From: Symplocastrum torsivum CPER-KK1
Lineage (GTDB): Bacteria; Cyanobacteriota; Cyanobacteriia; Cyanobacteriales; Coleofasciculaceae
Assembly: GCA_019358875.1 (NCBI GenBank)
Contig: JAHHIF010000030.1
Coordinates: 1 to 64,000 of the forward strand
Reading direction: 5' to 3'
DNA length: 64,000 bases
In this document: in pieces, positions 38,023 to 47,663 of the stretch
Position numbering within the stretch: the stretch's first letter is position 1
Layout of the letters: each line of letters begins with the position of its first letter
Program-made: the position numbers and the translations under genes
Notes under the pieces: generated by a model
Database searches by the model: none
Seen by the model: the letters and a program-made list of their open reading frames with translations, nothing else
Told to the model about the DNA's origin: nothing

Positions 38023-39867
38023 ATGCCGACCTATCGCTCCAAAACCTCCACCCACGGACGCAATATGGCGGGTGCCCGTGCGCTCTGGCGTGCCACCGGA
38101 ATGCACACCGAGGATTTCGAGAAGCCCATCATTGCCGTCGCCAACTCCTTTACCCAATTCGTACCTGGCCACGTTCACCTCAAGGATCTGGGTCAATTGG
38201 TATGCCGTGAGATTGAATCCGCCGGTGGTGTCGCCAAGGAATTCAACACCATCGCTGTGGACGATGGCATTGCCATGGGCCATGACGGGATGCTCTACAG
38301 TCTGCCCTCGCGCGAAATTATCGCCGATTCGGTCGAGTATATGGTCAACGCCCATTGTGCCGATGCCCTGGTCTGCATTTCCAACTGTGACAAAATCACC
38401 CCCGGTATGTTGATGGCCGCCTTGCGTCTCAACATTCCTACAGTATTTGTCTCCGGCGGTCCCATGGAAGCGGGCAAGACGAAGCTCGCAGACCACAAAC
38501 TGGACTTGGTGGATGCGATGGTGGTTGCCGCGAACGACAGTATCAGCGACGAGGTTGTCGAAGAGTATGAGCGTTCCGCCTGCCCAACCTGTGGCTCTTG
38601 CTCCGGTATGTTCACCGCCAACTCTATGAACTGTCTCACCGAGGCGATTGGTCTCTCCTTACCGGGCAACGGCACCGTACTCGCGACCCATTTCGACCGT
38701 AAGGATCTATTCCTCAACGCGGCGCGAACCATTGTCAGCATTACCCGTCGCTACTACGAGCAGGATGATGACTCGGTACTGCCGCGCTCCATAGCCAGTG
38801 TCAAAGCGTTTGAAAATGCCGTGATGCTGGACATCGCTATGGGCGGCTCGACCAACACCATTCTCCACTTGCTAGCCGCTGTTCATGAAGCCGGTGTCGA
38901 TTTCACCTTAGCTGACATTGATCACCTCTCGCGTAAGGTTCCCCAACTTTGCAAGGTGGCACCGAACACCCCCAATTACCATATCGAGGATGTCCACCGT
39001 GCTGGCGGCATTCCCGGACTTCTCGGCGAGTTGGAACGTGCCGGATTGCTCCACACGGACGTGCCAACGGTTCACAGTAAGACGCTCAAAGAAGCACTCG
39101 CTCGCTGGGATGTCATGCGTACCGATGACGAAGCCGTCCACACCTTCTTCAAGGCGGGTCCTGCGGGGATTCCAACTCAGCAGGCGTTCAGTCAATCGAC
39201 CCGTTGGCCCTCACTCGACCTGGATCGGGAAAACGGCTGTATCCGCAATATCGAACACGCCTTCAGCATCGAGGGTGGACTGGCTGTGCTATACGGCAAC
39301 CTGGCTGAGCGCGGTTGTATTGTGAAGACGGCCGGCGTAGATGAAAGTATTCATGTGTTTGAAGGCAAAGCGCGCATTTATGAAAGTCAGGATGCCGCTG
39401 TCAAAGGAATTCTCAACGATGAGGTGGAACCGGGCGAGGTGGTGATTATTCGCTATGAAGGTCCGCGCGGTGGGCCTGGGATGCAAGAAATGCTCTATCC
39501 GACCAGTTACCTTAAATCCAAAGGTCTGGGCAAGGTTTGTGCCTTGTTGACCGATGGTCGCTTCTCAGGCGGTACTTCGGGTCTCTCGATTGGTCATGCC
39601 TCTCCGGAAGCAGCGGCGGGTGGCAACATTGCTCTGGTCAAGGGTGGCGATCGCATCCTAATCGACATCCCCAATCGCCGCATCAATGTGGAGCTATCGG
39701 CAGAGGAATTAGCCAACCGTCGTGTGGCAATGGAAGCGTTGGGCAAAGATGCCTGGAAGCCGACACAGCCCCGTCAGCGTCGGGTGAGTGCGGCGCTCAA
39801 GGCTTATGCACTGCTGGCGACTAGTGCGGATCAAGGCGCGGTACGAAACCTGGAAATGCTCGAATAG
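38023..39867 (+). CDS. ilvD: Dihydroxy-acid dehydratase, proteobacterial type
   Basis: 614 residues from the ATG at 38023, which has GGAGG just upstream and begins [20 protein letters not shown]. It converts 2,3-dihydroxy-acids to 2-keto acids in valine, leucine and isoleucine synthesis and needs an Fe-S cluster and magnesium. Family motifs present: [50 protein letters not shown] and [17 protein letters not shown]. Length and N-terminus match the E. coli-type enzyme (616 residues), not the approximately 560-residue cyanobacterial one. The gene is visibly GC-richer than its neighbours. It contains a HIP1 octamer near 39647, so it may have been in a cyanobacterial genome for some time. Transfer is therefore likely. 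It is convergent with the NmrA-like gene. Confidence 0.95.
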   Translation: MPTYRSKTSTHGRNMAGARALWRATGMHTEDFEKPIIAVANSFTQFVPGHVHLKDLGQLVCREIESAGGVAKEFNTIAVDDGIAMGHDGMLYSLPSREIIADSVEYMVNAHCADALVCISNCDKITPGMLMAALRLNIPTVFVSGGPMEAGKTKLADHKLDLVDAMVVAANDSISDEVVEEYERSACPTCGSCSGMFTANSMNCLTEAIGLSLPGNGTVLATHFDRKDLFLNAARTIVSITRRYYEQDDDSVLPRSIASVKAFENAVMLDIAMGGSTNTILHLLAAVHEAGVDFTLADIDHLSRKVPQLCKVAPNTPNYHIEDVHRAGGIPGLLGELERAGLLHTDVPTVHSKTLKEALARWDVMRTDDEAVHTFFKAGPAGIPTQQAFSQSTRWPSLDLDRENGCIRNIEHAFSIEGGLAVLYGNLAERGCIVKTAGVDESIHVFEGKARIYESQDAAVKGILNDEVEPGEVVIIRYEGPRGGPGMQEMLYPTSYLKSKGLGKVCALLTDGRFSGGTSGLSIGHASPEAAAGGNIALVKGGDRILIDIPNRRINVELSAEELANRRVAMEALGKDAWKPTQPRQRRVSAALKAYALLATSADQGAVRNLEMLE

Positions 39868-39923
39868 AGAAATACGCAGAAGACTTGGGATGAAAATGAG
39901 CCGAGCTTCAGCCAACACACAAG

Positions 39924-40862
39924 TCAAAAGTCCTCGTAGGTAAGTTCTTCGTTTGCCCAGTTGGTTTCTTCTAGAAATTCTCTAAAGGTAGTCAGGAGTC
40001 TGGGAAACTCCTCTTCGCGCAGGTGATTAACATCGGCTTGATAGCCCTGATGGCGATACCACTGAATAAGATCGAACAGTTGCTTGCGAAATAGAAGTAA
40101 AAATATCCAGGGAGGAATTTCTTTGTGGACGACTGGTCTTCCCTGGACTCTTGAAAATTCCTCCGCCATCTGTTTTGGGGTCAACACATCTCCGGCTAAC
40201 TCAATCTCTCGACTAATATACTTCGAGGGATGCTGCATCACGTAGGCAGCAACGCGCCCCATATCCTTTGTTGTGATCAGGTGTAAAGGCTTGTCAGGCT
40301 GAACAGAGAAGGGAAAGGAACCCTTTATAATGGACGGTCGCGTATAGGGCTTCCAAAACTCTTCCATGAAAAGGCTTGCTCGCAGCATCGTGGTTGGCAA
40401 GCCAGTCTGTTTGAGGATTTGCTCTACTTTGTACTTCTGCTCAATGTGGCTGATGCCAGAATTCCGCTCTACCCCACCGGAGGAGTTATAAACGAAGTGG
40501 CTAATGTTAGCTTGCTTCGCCGCTTGTGCAACTCGCTTCGCCCGTTCAATTTCTCGTGGATCGGGCGAAGCATAGTCCCCAGAGGTAGCATGACAGTAAA
40601 CAGCTTTAATCCCGGAAAAAGCGGCTGAGAGTGAATTCTCATCATCTAGGTCAGCTTCAACCAGTTCAACGCCTGCATGAGTCAACCTGGATAGAGAAGG
40701 ACGCTCAAGGTCAATTTGGCGAGTAATGGCACGTAGGTTACTCACATTTTGTTCGAGAAATCCTTTAACTACATTTGCGCCTGTACCTCCCGTCACACCA
40801 ATCAGCAGAACTTTGCCAACTTTTATCTTTGTCTCACTAGAGGAATCTGACGAGTGGTTCAT
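39924..40862 (-). CDS. NmrA-like NAD(P)-binding oxidoreductase/regulator
   Basis: 312 residues. An atypical short-chain-dehydrogenase fold with the nucleotide-binding motif GVTGGTGANVVKGFL near the N-terminus, a strand ending VELVEADLDD, KAVYCHATSGD and HFVYNSSGGV. The Tyr-x3-Lys-type pair appears as EQKYKVEQ. NmrA-like proteins either reduce small molecules or sense NAD(P). It lies 36 bp after the GST gene on the same strand, so the two probably form an operon dealing with reactive or electrophilic compounds (inference). The substrate cannot be deduced. Confidence 0.82.
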   Translation of the reverse strand: MNHSSDSSSETKIKVGKVLLIGVTGGTGANVVKGFLEQNVSNLRAITRQIDLERPSLSRLTHAGVELVEADLDDENSLSAAFSGIKAVYCHATSGDYASPDPREIERAKRVAQAAKQANISHFVYNSSGGVERNSGISHIEQKYKVEQILKQTGLPTTMLRASLFMEEFWKPYTRPSIIKGSFPFSVQPDKPLHLITTKDMGRVAAYVMQHPSKYISREIELAGDVLTPKQMAEEFSRVQGRPVVHKEIPPWIFLLLFRKQLFDLIQWYRHQGYQADVNHLREEEFPRLLTTFREFLEETNWANEELTYEDF

Positions 40863-40898
40863 ACTAAAATTGCACCAATCAACAGTTGGGTCAGGTTT

Positions 40899-41612
40899 TC
40901 ATAGGGCTACGCCTACGCGCTTGAAGTAGTCCACATTGAGAAATTGAGAGTACAATTCTTTGATGCGCTCTGGCGACAGGCGCGTTTGTCTGTATGTCTC
41001 TCGGTTTGACATTGCCTCCAGCCAAGTGTTGAGGTGTACTCGCGCCGAATTTTCAATTTCAAAGTCCTTCCAGGCAGACAGCGCCACGTTCATCCGCTCA
41101 AAGAAGGGCATGAAGGCAATGTCCACAAGGCTTACGGTTTCTCCCAAAAAGTATGGACCACCCGAAGCTTCAATAGCCGCATCGAGAAGGAGGAGTTCCT
41201 CCTCTAAGTGTGCCCGTAGCTGGTCATCTTTAGCCGCGTCTTCTGTACGTTTGTGAGAAAGGTAGCTGTAGGAGAGCTTGACCAACTTGGAGTCACAGCG
41301 TGTCATGAGTATCCTTGCTCGCGCTCGTGCGGCTAGCTGTGATGGCATCAGAGTCCCCCCTTTGCCGCCAAACACTTCGCACAAGTACTCGTTGACCACC
41401 AACGATTCGTAGACTACCGTCTCCCCATGCTTGATTACGGGTACGGTTCCATTGGGATTTAGGGCGCAAAACCACTCGGTTTTGTTGTCTTTGCCTAGCG
41501 AAATTTCCTGATACTCAAAATCGACCGAGAGTTCAAGCAGTGTAATCCAACTGCGCTGGGCATACGGGCAGTTGCGGTTGGCGTAAAAAACTAACGGTGT
41601 CGTCTCGTCCAT
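40899..41612 (-). CDS. Glutathione S-transferase family protein
   Basis: 237 residues. The thioredoxin-like N-terminal domain has the Cys motif FYANRNCPYAQRSWITLLE, cis-Pro in NGTVPVI and the glutathione-binding ESLVVNEYL, close to omega-class and GstA-like enzymes. The helical C-terminal domain follows (about 90-225). It uses glutathione for conjugation or reduction of small molecules in the cytoplasm. It is the first gene of a likely operon with the NmrA-like gene. Positions 41613-41903 upstream hold hairpin repeat D1 and nothing else I recognise. Confidence 0.85.
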   Translation of the reverse strand: MDETTPLVFYANRNCPYAQRSWITLLELSVDFEYQEISLGKDNKTEWFCALNPNGTVPVIKHGETVVYESLVVNEYLCEVFGGKGGTLMPSQLAARARARILMTRCDSKLVKLSYSYLSHKRTEDAAKDDQLRAHLEEELLLLDAAIEASGGPYFLGETVSLVDIAFMPFFERMNVALSAWKDFEIENSARVHLNTWLEAMSNRETYRQTRLSPERIKELYSQFLNVDYFKRVGVAL

Positions 41613-41715
41613 CGGTCAATCTCCATTCACTCGCTTTTTGTCAAGGTCAGTAGACCGAAAACTTTGGCGTTCGCTCCATCAACACTCAAGGGTATTGACG
41701 TAAGTATATAACTGG

Positions 41716-41767
41716 CGCATCCGGGCAGAAACGACATTTATGTCGCCGTTCCCCCGCAACTAACCCC
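41716..41767 (+). repeat. Dispersed hairpin repeat D1
   Basis: About 52 bp shared with 46387-46440. Its centre is the palindrome CGACAT-TT-ATGTCG (41732-41745), flanked by a conserved GGGCAGAAA before and GCAACTAACCCC after. Confidence 0.7.
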
Positions 41768-41903
41768 ACACTATAGATAACCTCACTTATCCATTATTCA
41801 AGGGCGAGGCAAAGTAAGGAAAAATAAAACACGTATCCTTCTTGAAGGCTAGCAATTAGCGCTCACATTCCGGTATTTTGGCTCTCATTGGGATGTACCC
41901 CTT

Positions 41904-42290
41904 TTAATTCGATTTACCATCGCTGCCAAAGTATTCCCGATAGGCACAAATTTGGTTTCCACGAACATCAAAAGAAACGGCAATTCGGTTTTTATAGGGT
42001 TCTCCCCTCAGCCATCCCTCGTCCCTGAACTCGAAAACAACAGTCGTCTCACTACTGGTAACGCGCTCAAGCGTGACTGATAGCCCTGGCTTAAAAGCCT
42101 CAGAAGCATACTCGAAGAATTCACGAGCTCTGTGTTTTCCGACATTCAAACCGTGGTAGGAACCGACGGGAAACCAAAAGGTGAAATCTTCGCTAAGCAT
42201 ATCCAAGAATGGGTTCCACTCGCCTGTTGCTAGACCGTGAGTGAAGTGCGAAAAGGCTTGATGAGCAACTTCCACTGTCGTTTGTTGCAT
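41904..42290 (-). CDS. NTF2/SnoaL-like protein
   Basis: 128 residues from the ATG at 42290, with AAGGGA just upstream; an ATG 16 codons earlier lacks such a site. The sequence shows the cone-shaped NTF2-like fold: helix VAHQAFSHFTHGLATGEWNP, DMLSEDFTFWFPVGSYHG, HRAREFFEYASEAF and strands that end QICAYREYFG. Such proteins are often small-molecule isomerases, hydrolases or binding proteins of stress and secondary-metabolism pathways. No catalytic set can be assigned. It is co-directional with the GST and NmrA-like genes, but 290 bp away. Confidence 0.75.
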   Translation of the reverse strand: MQQTTVEVAHQAFSHFTHGLATGEWNPFLDMLSEDFTFWFPVGSYHGLNVGKHRAREFFEYASEAFKPGLSVTLERVTSSETTVVFEFRDEGWLRGEPYKNRIAVSFDVRGNQICAYREYFGSDGKSN

Positions 42291-42559
42291 TTGTCCCTTC
42301 TTAACTATCTCCTGAGCACCGCTTTTATGGCTTTTCAATCAAGTTCTGTAACTAGAGCTTTTGGAAGACGTACAGATCCTGTGTGTCGAGAATATACTGA
42401 CAATTGCTCATCTTGCCAGAGTTTTGCTAGAGTACCTATACTTCGTCGCCAAATCAAGCTAAGTCCTCGAAGCACCAACTATCCCTAGAGGAGTTTGTTG
42501 AAGGCGATAAGTAGCTGAACACTAGGAATTTTTGGGCGCTTCTTTTTAGCCCGTTTCAG

Positions 42560-42715
42560 ATGTGCCGACAGCGTTTTGAACTGTATGCAGACAGCTACCG
42601 CCCGTCTCACTTTTACCTGCCAATACTAGGAAGAGAAGGTAAGATAGAGCGCAAACACTTATCCTTTCCTCAGCGAGAAACTATTGAGCGTTTAGCCAAG
42701 TTGGGCATCATTTGA
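42560..42715 (+). CDS. Possible 51-residue ORF or gene remnant upstream of the aldehyde dehydrogenase
   Basis: ATG at 42560, TGA at 42713-42715, three bases before the aldehyde dehydrogenase start. It reads CRQRFELYADSYRPSHFYLP and then GKIERKHLSFPQRETIERL. It is coding-like but matches no family I recognise, and may be the 3' end of a lost gene. The rest of 42291-42718 shows nothing definite. Confidence 0.3.
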   Translation: MCRQRFELYADSYRPSHFYLPILGREGKIERKHLSFPQRETIERLAKLGII

Positions 42716-42718
42716 ACT

Positions 42719-44140
42719 ATGGGTGCAAAGATTGAAGTTCGCAACCCGCGAACGGGAAACATTGATTATTGGATTGCGCCGCCGACATGCGAGCAGCTTA
42801 CTGAGCAGTGTACCCGATTGCGCGAGGCTCAAATCGATTGGCAGCAGGGAGGTTTAGAGCCGCGAATTGAGACGTTGCAACAGTGGAAACAAGTGATACT
42901 CTCAAAAAAAGATGAGATTACTAAAGCTTTAGTAAGCGACACAGGCAGATTATCTGTATCCATCCTTGAAATTGACTCGTTCATCTCCAGCATTGAGCGC
43001 TGGTGTTGCTTAGCACCAGACTTGTTGGCAAAAGAGGATGAAAAAGCAACAGCCATTCCCTTTATCCAACTGCAACAGGAATTTGTTCCTTATCCCTTAG
43101 TTGGTGTCATCAGCCCCTGGAATTTTCCGCTGTTGCTTTCTACGATTGATATGATTCCCGCCTTACTAGCAGGTTGTGCAGTTGTTGTAAAACCTAGCGA
43201 AATTGCGCCTCGTTTCATTCAACCCCTGGTAGAAACAATTGCCTCCGTTCCCAATTTACGAGATGTTTTAGCCTATGTTGAAGGGGCTGGCGAGATAGGG
43301 GAAGCGTTAATTGAATGTGTGGATTTAGTCTGCTTTACTGGCAGTGTGGCTACGGGTCGAAAAGTAGCACAGACAGCAGCTAAGCGGTTCGTTCCGGCTT
43401 TTTTAGAATTGGGAGGCAAAGACCCGGCTATTGTTTTATCGTCAGCCGATTTAGACAAGGCAACCTCGGCAATCTTATGGAGTTCAGTCGTCAGCACTGG
43501 GCAATCTTGCCTCTCAATCGAGCGCATTTACGTGGCAGAATATATTTTTGAGTCGTTTGCTCAGAAGCTGGTAGAAAAAGCACAACGCCTGCAACTGGCT
43601 TATCCGTCTGTTGAAAGTGGAGAAATTGGTCCCATTATTGCCGAACGACAAGCGGATATTATTGCCGAACACCTACTTGATGCACTTGAAAAGGGGGCGG
43701 TTGTTCACTGCGGAGGCAAGCTTGAAGACTTAGATGGGGGGTTATGGTGCCGTCCTACAGTCCTTACCCAAGTTAACCATTCCATGAAGGTGATGGCGGA
43801 AGAAACCTTCGGACCGATTATGCCCGTGATGCCATTTTCCACGATTGAGGAGGCGATCGCATTAGCAAACGATACCATCTACGGACTCAGTGCGGCTGTG
43901 TTTGCCGGTTCGCAAGCCGAAGCCTTAAACGTAGCACGCTGTATTGATGCTGGTGCCATCAACATCAACGACGCTGGATTAACCGCATTAATACATGAAG
44001 GAGAAAAAAACGCCTTCAAATTTTCTGGCATGGGGGGTTCGAGGATGGGGGCGGCTGCACTCAAACGATTTATGCGTAAAAAAGCTTTTTTGGTTAAAAC
44101 TGGGTCGGTTCCTGACCCTTGGTGGTTTAATACTCAGTAA
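42719..44140 (+). CDS. NAD(P)-dependent aldehyde dehydrogenase
   Basis: 473 residues, the normal family length. Catalytic Cys264 (STGQSCLSIERIYV), general base Glu230 (AFLELGGKDPAIVL) and the oxyanion/cofactor Asn in SPWNFPLLLS are all present, as is the C-terminal EETFGPIMPVMPF. It oxidises an aldehyde to the acid; the substrate class (fatty or aromatic) is open. The start ATG 42719 follows the stop of a 51-residue ORF by three bases. The C-terminus ends SVPDPWWFN. It has no partner genes that define a pathway. Confidence 0.92.
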   Translation: MGAKIEVRNPRTGNIDYWIAPPTCEQLTEQCTRLREAQIDWQQGGLEPRIETLQQWKQVILSKKDEITKALVSDTGRLSVSILEIDSFISSIERWCCLAPDLLAKEDEKATAIPFIQLQQEFVPYPLVGVISPWNFPLLLSTIDMIPALLAGCAVVVKPSEIAPRFIQPLVETIASVPNLRDVLAYVEGAGEIGEALIECVDLVCFTGSVATGRKVAQTAAKRFVPAFLELGGKDPAIVLSSADLDKATSAILWSSVVSTGQSCLSIERIYVAEYIFESFAQKLVEKAQRLQLAYPSVESGEIGPIIAERQADIIAEHLLDALEKGAVVHCGGKLEDLDGGLWCRPTVLTQVNHSMKVMAEETFGPIMPVMPFSTIEEAIALANDTIYGLSAAVFAGSQAEALNVARCIDAGAININDAGLTALIHEGEKNAFKFSGMGGSRMGAAALKRFMRKKAFLVKTGSVPDPWWFNTQ

Positions 44141-44670
44141 TTTAGAGTAATTGTTTTTAATCGGGTATTAGCTGATAAGCCAACAATCCAACGATTCAAA
44201 AGCAAACTAAAATACTTCACCCTAATAGGCTGTCACTCCGATATCTGAGTTAGAAGCACTCTTTGATAGCCGCTCTGACATCGAGATGACTGCTGACTTA
44301 GAAGATAACGGTAGTGACATCGCTTTGACTGCACAGCCGCTAGAGCTTCCTGATCTCAGCACTGATAGCCTCAAGGTAGCCGAGCTAACCCCCCTACCCC
44401 CCGCACCTAAAACCGCTGTCTCAGCTCGCCTTAGCCAAACACCTGAGCTGTCGGGACAAAGTTGTAGAGAGGGCAACACAAGCAGGGCAGGGAAGCTTCG
44501 CCTGAGAGCGCAACCCGGACGGCGTGGACTTAGGAGGGCACCGGGGGACGGGGCACCTGCTGCGGTTTACGCCCCTTTAGTGAGCTGAACCGAAAAAGCG
44601 ATCGCAACCTGGCAGACACGACACTAGTGTCTCCTCGCAACTCACCTCTATTACTTTATAAATCGGGGAA
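44141..44670. other. Gap without a convincing gene
   Basis: A plus-strand frame 44286-44588 could encode 100 residues, acidic and Leu-rich first (DIALTAQPLELPDLSTDSLK), then Arg/Gly-rich. It is composition-biased, has no recognisable domain and no clear ribosome-binding site. A 12-bp palindrome GACACTAGTGTC lies at 44620-44631 and a HIP1 site nearby. Confidence 0.3.
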
Positions 44671-45906
44671 TTAGGCAGCGATTGAGTGGTTAATGCGATT
44701 ATTGGAACTCTCTGGTGCCTTGTTACGGACAAGACTTGCCATCTCTAATAGATGACTCCAGCGCTTTTGCACTTGTTTCGGTGTGATTTTCAAGGCTTTG
44801 GCAATCTCAAAATCGCTCAAATTCGCCCGTTTGAGTGATAACAACTGCTGTTGAAGGGAGTCAAGTTGAGCGACAAATGCGTTCCACTGCGGCTCGGAAA
44901 GTCCCAACTTCTGGTCAAGGTCTGCACCTAACCATTGATGTACTAGCTGCCAGTGAGACGAGTGAGCGAACTTTTCCACATGGTATTTAAAACGCTGTTG
45001 CAGATAATCCCGCGAACGTGGTGTTAAACCCAAGATGTCGTCGATTTCCGGGGCACTCAAGTCTTGCAGCTTTAAGATTAAGTAATCCGCACAATCATTA
45101 TGACCCTGAGACTCTAGGTATTGCACCAGCTCACCAATCACGCGCTCTCGCACAACCGTATCATGAGGGTCAAGAGTATCAGCAACTAGACGCTCTCGCA
45201 CCTGCTGCATCACGGGTGAGCGGTTTTGCATCTGTGCTTCTTCACCTTTGGCAAACTCGGTCACCTGTTCAATGTCCATGACGGTATCGCTGGGTTGGCG
45301 TTTGGCAAAGCTTTTCGCTCTGAGTACCAGTAATTGCACAGCACCATAACGGGTCATTACCCGTCGTTTGGCGTATGCAAGAGTGAACCCCATGTATTCG
45401 GCGAGTTCGATTCTTGTACGCGGGGTGTAGTTATCCGCTAAGTCATTTTCCCGTCTAAAGGCTTTGAGGGAATCGGCGTAAAAGTCTTGTAAGAAGTCTT
45501 CAATCAAGAGGTGTCGAGCGGCAAAGCTTAACTGCGTTCTTTCAGGTGCCACCTGGCGATATATCATCACACTGAGGTGGCTGTGCAGTTCCACACGTCC
45601 TTGCTTTGAACCCAGTTTATAGTACTCAATACACTTAGAGAGACGATGACGTGCCAAGGTTAACTCCCACGAACGAACGTCACCGCCGTTTTGGATGCGC
45701 TCACTCTTGGTACAAATCCGTTCGACTTCTACCACGATGCGGTTGATTACGAGAAGAGCGTTGCTGGGTAGGGAACCAAGCTGAAGTATCAGTTCTTCTT
45801 TTAATAGCTCACTCAACGCCATTGTGTCAGTAACAGTAGAATTTTCCGGAGCGTTGTCGGTTGAGAAAGAAGTTTGATGTAGGGAGTTGGTGGTGGTGGC
45901 GTTCAC
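44671..45906 (-). CDS. HetZ-like / sigma-like DNA-binding regulator
   Basis: 411 residues from a GTG at 45906. The part RTRIELAEYMGFTLAYAKRR, followed by DPHDTVVRERVIGELVQYLE, LQDLSAPEIDDILGLTPRSR and YLQQRFKYHVEKFA, resembles the cyanobacterial HetZ-related family, which is linked to heterocyst and developmental regulation. The C-terminal ISDFEIAKAL-like segment (NLSDFEIAKALKITPKQVQK, about 365-385) is a sigma-region-4-type helix-turn-helix. It is probably a transcription factor. No other development gene is near. A strong Shine-Dalgarno-like sequence on the same strand at 45973-45982 lies too far upstream to serve this start. The HetZ link is from memory of the family. Confidence 0.55.
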   Translation of the reverse strand: MNATTTNSLHQTSFSTDNAPENSTVTDTMALSELLKEELILQLGSLPSNALLVINRIVVEVERICTKSERIQNGGDVRSWELTLARHRLSKCIEYYKLGSKQGRVELHSHLSVMIYRQVAPERTQLSFAARHLLIEDFLQDFYADSLKAFRRENDLADNYTPRTRIELAEYMGFTLAYAKRRVMTRYGAVQLLVLRAKSFAKRQPSDTVMDIEQVTEFAKGEEAQMQNRSPVMQQVRERLVADTLDPHDTVVRERVIGELVQYLESQGHNDCADYLILKLQDLSAPEIDDILGLTPRSRDYLQQRFKYHVEKFAHSSHWQLVHQWLGADLDQKLGLSEPQWNAFVAQLDSLQQQLLSLKRANLSDFEIAKALKITPKQVQKRWSHLLEMASLVRNKAPESSNNRINHSIAA

Positions 45907-46633
45907 GGTAAAAGCTCGGCTCCTGGCTCGAATGACGGCGGTGATGACTCTTATAGAAGTTTGGTGTTGGGTTCACCTCCTTCCAGAGTCGTCAACAATT
46001 CGACTGTAAAGCGCAAGTGAGCGTCCGAGAGCTTGGCTTGTGCAGGCAAACCTTTATGGTTGTTTAACGGCTAATCGCTCATGGGGGTGATTGGGAGTGT
46101 CGGCTGAGCTTGAATGCCTAGTGTGAAAAGACTTGAGCGATTTTTAGGGGGATGAGTACAGAGAGACGTGCTGAGTCAGTCAAGAGTGGACAATCCACAA
46201 ATTGGACTGGATGAATCAGTTCGCTGTTTCATTTCATCGGCATACCCCAAGGGATATGAGTATTCAAGGAATTGCCAAGTACATTCACGACAAATGTAGT
46301 GAAGGTTTACCGCGTAAGTGAGAGATTGAATGATTAAGCTTGCGTTGAAGGTTGTCCGGTTAATGTTCACTCACTCAACCAGCGATCGCATCAGGGCAGA
46401 AACGACATCGAGTGTCGCCGTTCGCCGCGCAACTAACCCCGCGCTTTCGCCTCGGCTCCCCAAGCGTCAATCTGCTCAAGATGTAGCTAGCGGCGTGACA
46501 AAAGCGATCGCTTAAAGTTGGCTGTTGTAACGAGTTCCCACTTTTGTTTAGCAATGGAGAAATTTTTGTTGTTAAGCAAATTAATAATGCTTTGAGTCAG
46601 ACATAGCAACCCTGAGCAATAGCTAACGGGCAT
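45907..46633. other. Long intergenic region
   Basis: No gene supported. On the minus strand the exact anti-16S match AAGGAGGTGA (45973-45982) has no start codon at a usable distance. Hairpin repeat D2 lies at 46387-46440. A 36-codon plus-strand frame near 46211 has no recognisable product. Confidence 0.4.
46387..46440 (+). repeat. Dispersed hairpin repeat D2
   Basis: Matches 41716-41767 over about 52 bp. The stem CGACA/TGTCG (46403-46417) is kept, while the loop differs (TCGAG here) and one extra base appears after it. Confidence 0.7.
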
Positions 46634-47572
46634 CTAATGGCAAGTGACACCAGAAAACCAAGTTTGAGATTTTTGAGCCTCTGCCTCCGATATTCGCCAG
46701 AATCTGACCTGCTCCACACCATATACACTGGCAAAATCCCTGATCGCCTTAAAAGACTCAAGCGTAAGACCTGTATCAATAAACTCTTCGTAGCTAAGAC
46801 CCGAATCGCCTGTGCCATTACCAGAGATAATGCGCTGCTGTACCTCGTTGGTCGCCATTAGCCAGTACTGATTACCTGTTTGAGTTTTGACCTCAAGAGC
46901 GTGCGCTCCAGCAAGGTTTCCTAAATCCTTGATGTTGCAATCGTCAGTTGAAATAGGGTTAGGGCTTTGTGATGGACTCGTCACGGACGAAGTAGCTTGC
47001 GACTCAGATTGAGTAGAAGAGGCGGGCTGACCTCCGGCAACTCTGACAAAATCTCCACGAATCCAGCCTAGAGCGCCGGAGCGAGGGAATTTCACTTGAT
47101 ACCAGGTAGCTTCATCAGCTACGGTTTGGCTAATGACCTGCACGTGATCGCCTACTAATCCGTACCCCAAATACTTGCCAGCGCCGGAGGGTGTAGCTCG
47201 AAGATTAATTTTTGACTTCGGGTCATCGTCAATTAAGGTAGCTTCGGTATCAGCTTCAGTGTTGGCATCGGGTGACACTGAAGATTTGGTAATTTCTTGA
47301 TAGCTCGTGTCACTTTTTTGTCGGCTGGGTTGGATATCGGCACGGGAAGATACAACCGGAGCTTTCTTAGAAGCCGATTGTGTAGCCGTCTGGGGAGAGT
47401 CAGCTAGCGCCCCCATCATTAATAGTCCCGAAACAATAGTCGCTCCAATTTTGGCGTTACGACTCCACGGCGAGAGCCAAATTAAAGGGATGCCCAGCGG
47501 CGGAAAAAATACCAGCGCAGGCAGGATAAACCGCTTCTTTTGATGCCACTTACGAGTGAGTTGAGCTTCCAT
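46634..47572 (-). CDS. Membrane-anchored SH3-domain protein
   Basis: 312 residues. Two hydrophobic stretches near the N-terminus (about 15-33 and 40-57) anchor it. A Ser/Thr/Ala-rich linker follows, then a bacterial SH3 (SH3_3) domain at about 118-178: SKINLRATPSGAGKYLGYGL, VQVISQTVADEATWYQVKF and LGWIRGDFVRV. Such domains bind peptidoglycan or surface ligands. The remainder (QYWLMATNEVQQRIISGNGT ... VEQVRFWRIS) is not recognised but looks folded. It is 90 bp downstream of the NACHT gene, on the same strand. A shared function is possible but not shown. Confidence 0.75.
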   Translation of the reverse strand: MEAQLTRKWHQKKRFILPALVFFPPLGIPLIWLSPWSRNAKIGATIVSGLLMMGALADSPQTATQSASKKAPVVSSRADIQPSRQKSDTSYQEITKSSVSPDANTEADTEATLIDDDPKSKINLRATPSGAGKYLGYGLVGDHVQVISQTVADEATWYQVKFPRSGALGWIRGDFVRVAGGQPASSTQSESQATSSVTSPSQSPNPISTDDCNIKDLGNLAGAHALEVKTQTGNQYWLMATNEVQQRIISGNGTGDSGLSYEEFIDTGLTLESFKAIRDFASVYGVEQVRFWRISEAEAQKSQTWFSGVTCH

Positions 47573-47663
47573 GACGAGCCTTTGATCAAACTAGCATTGC
47601 TTCTGAATCTCAGTATCAAAGGCTGATGTCTACGATCACGTTTGCCGAATGTGTGATTAGAAG

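Noticed and set aside
44286-44588. Possible 100-residue acidic then Arg-rich protein
   Set aside because: Low-complexity composition, no ribosome-binding site and no domain. Kept only as a note in the gap entry.
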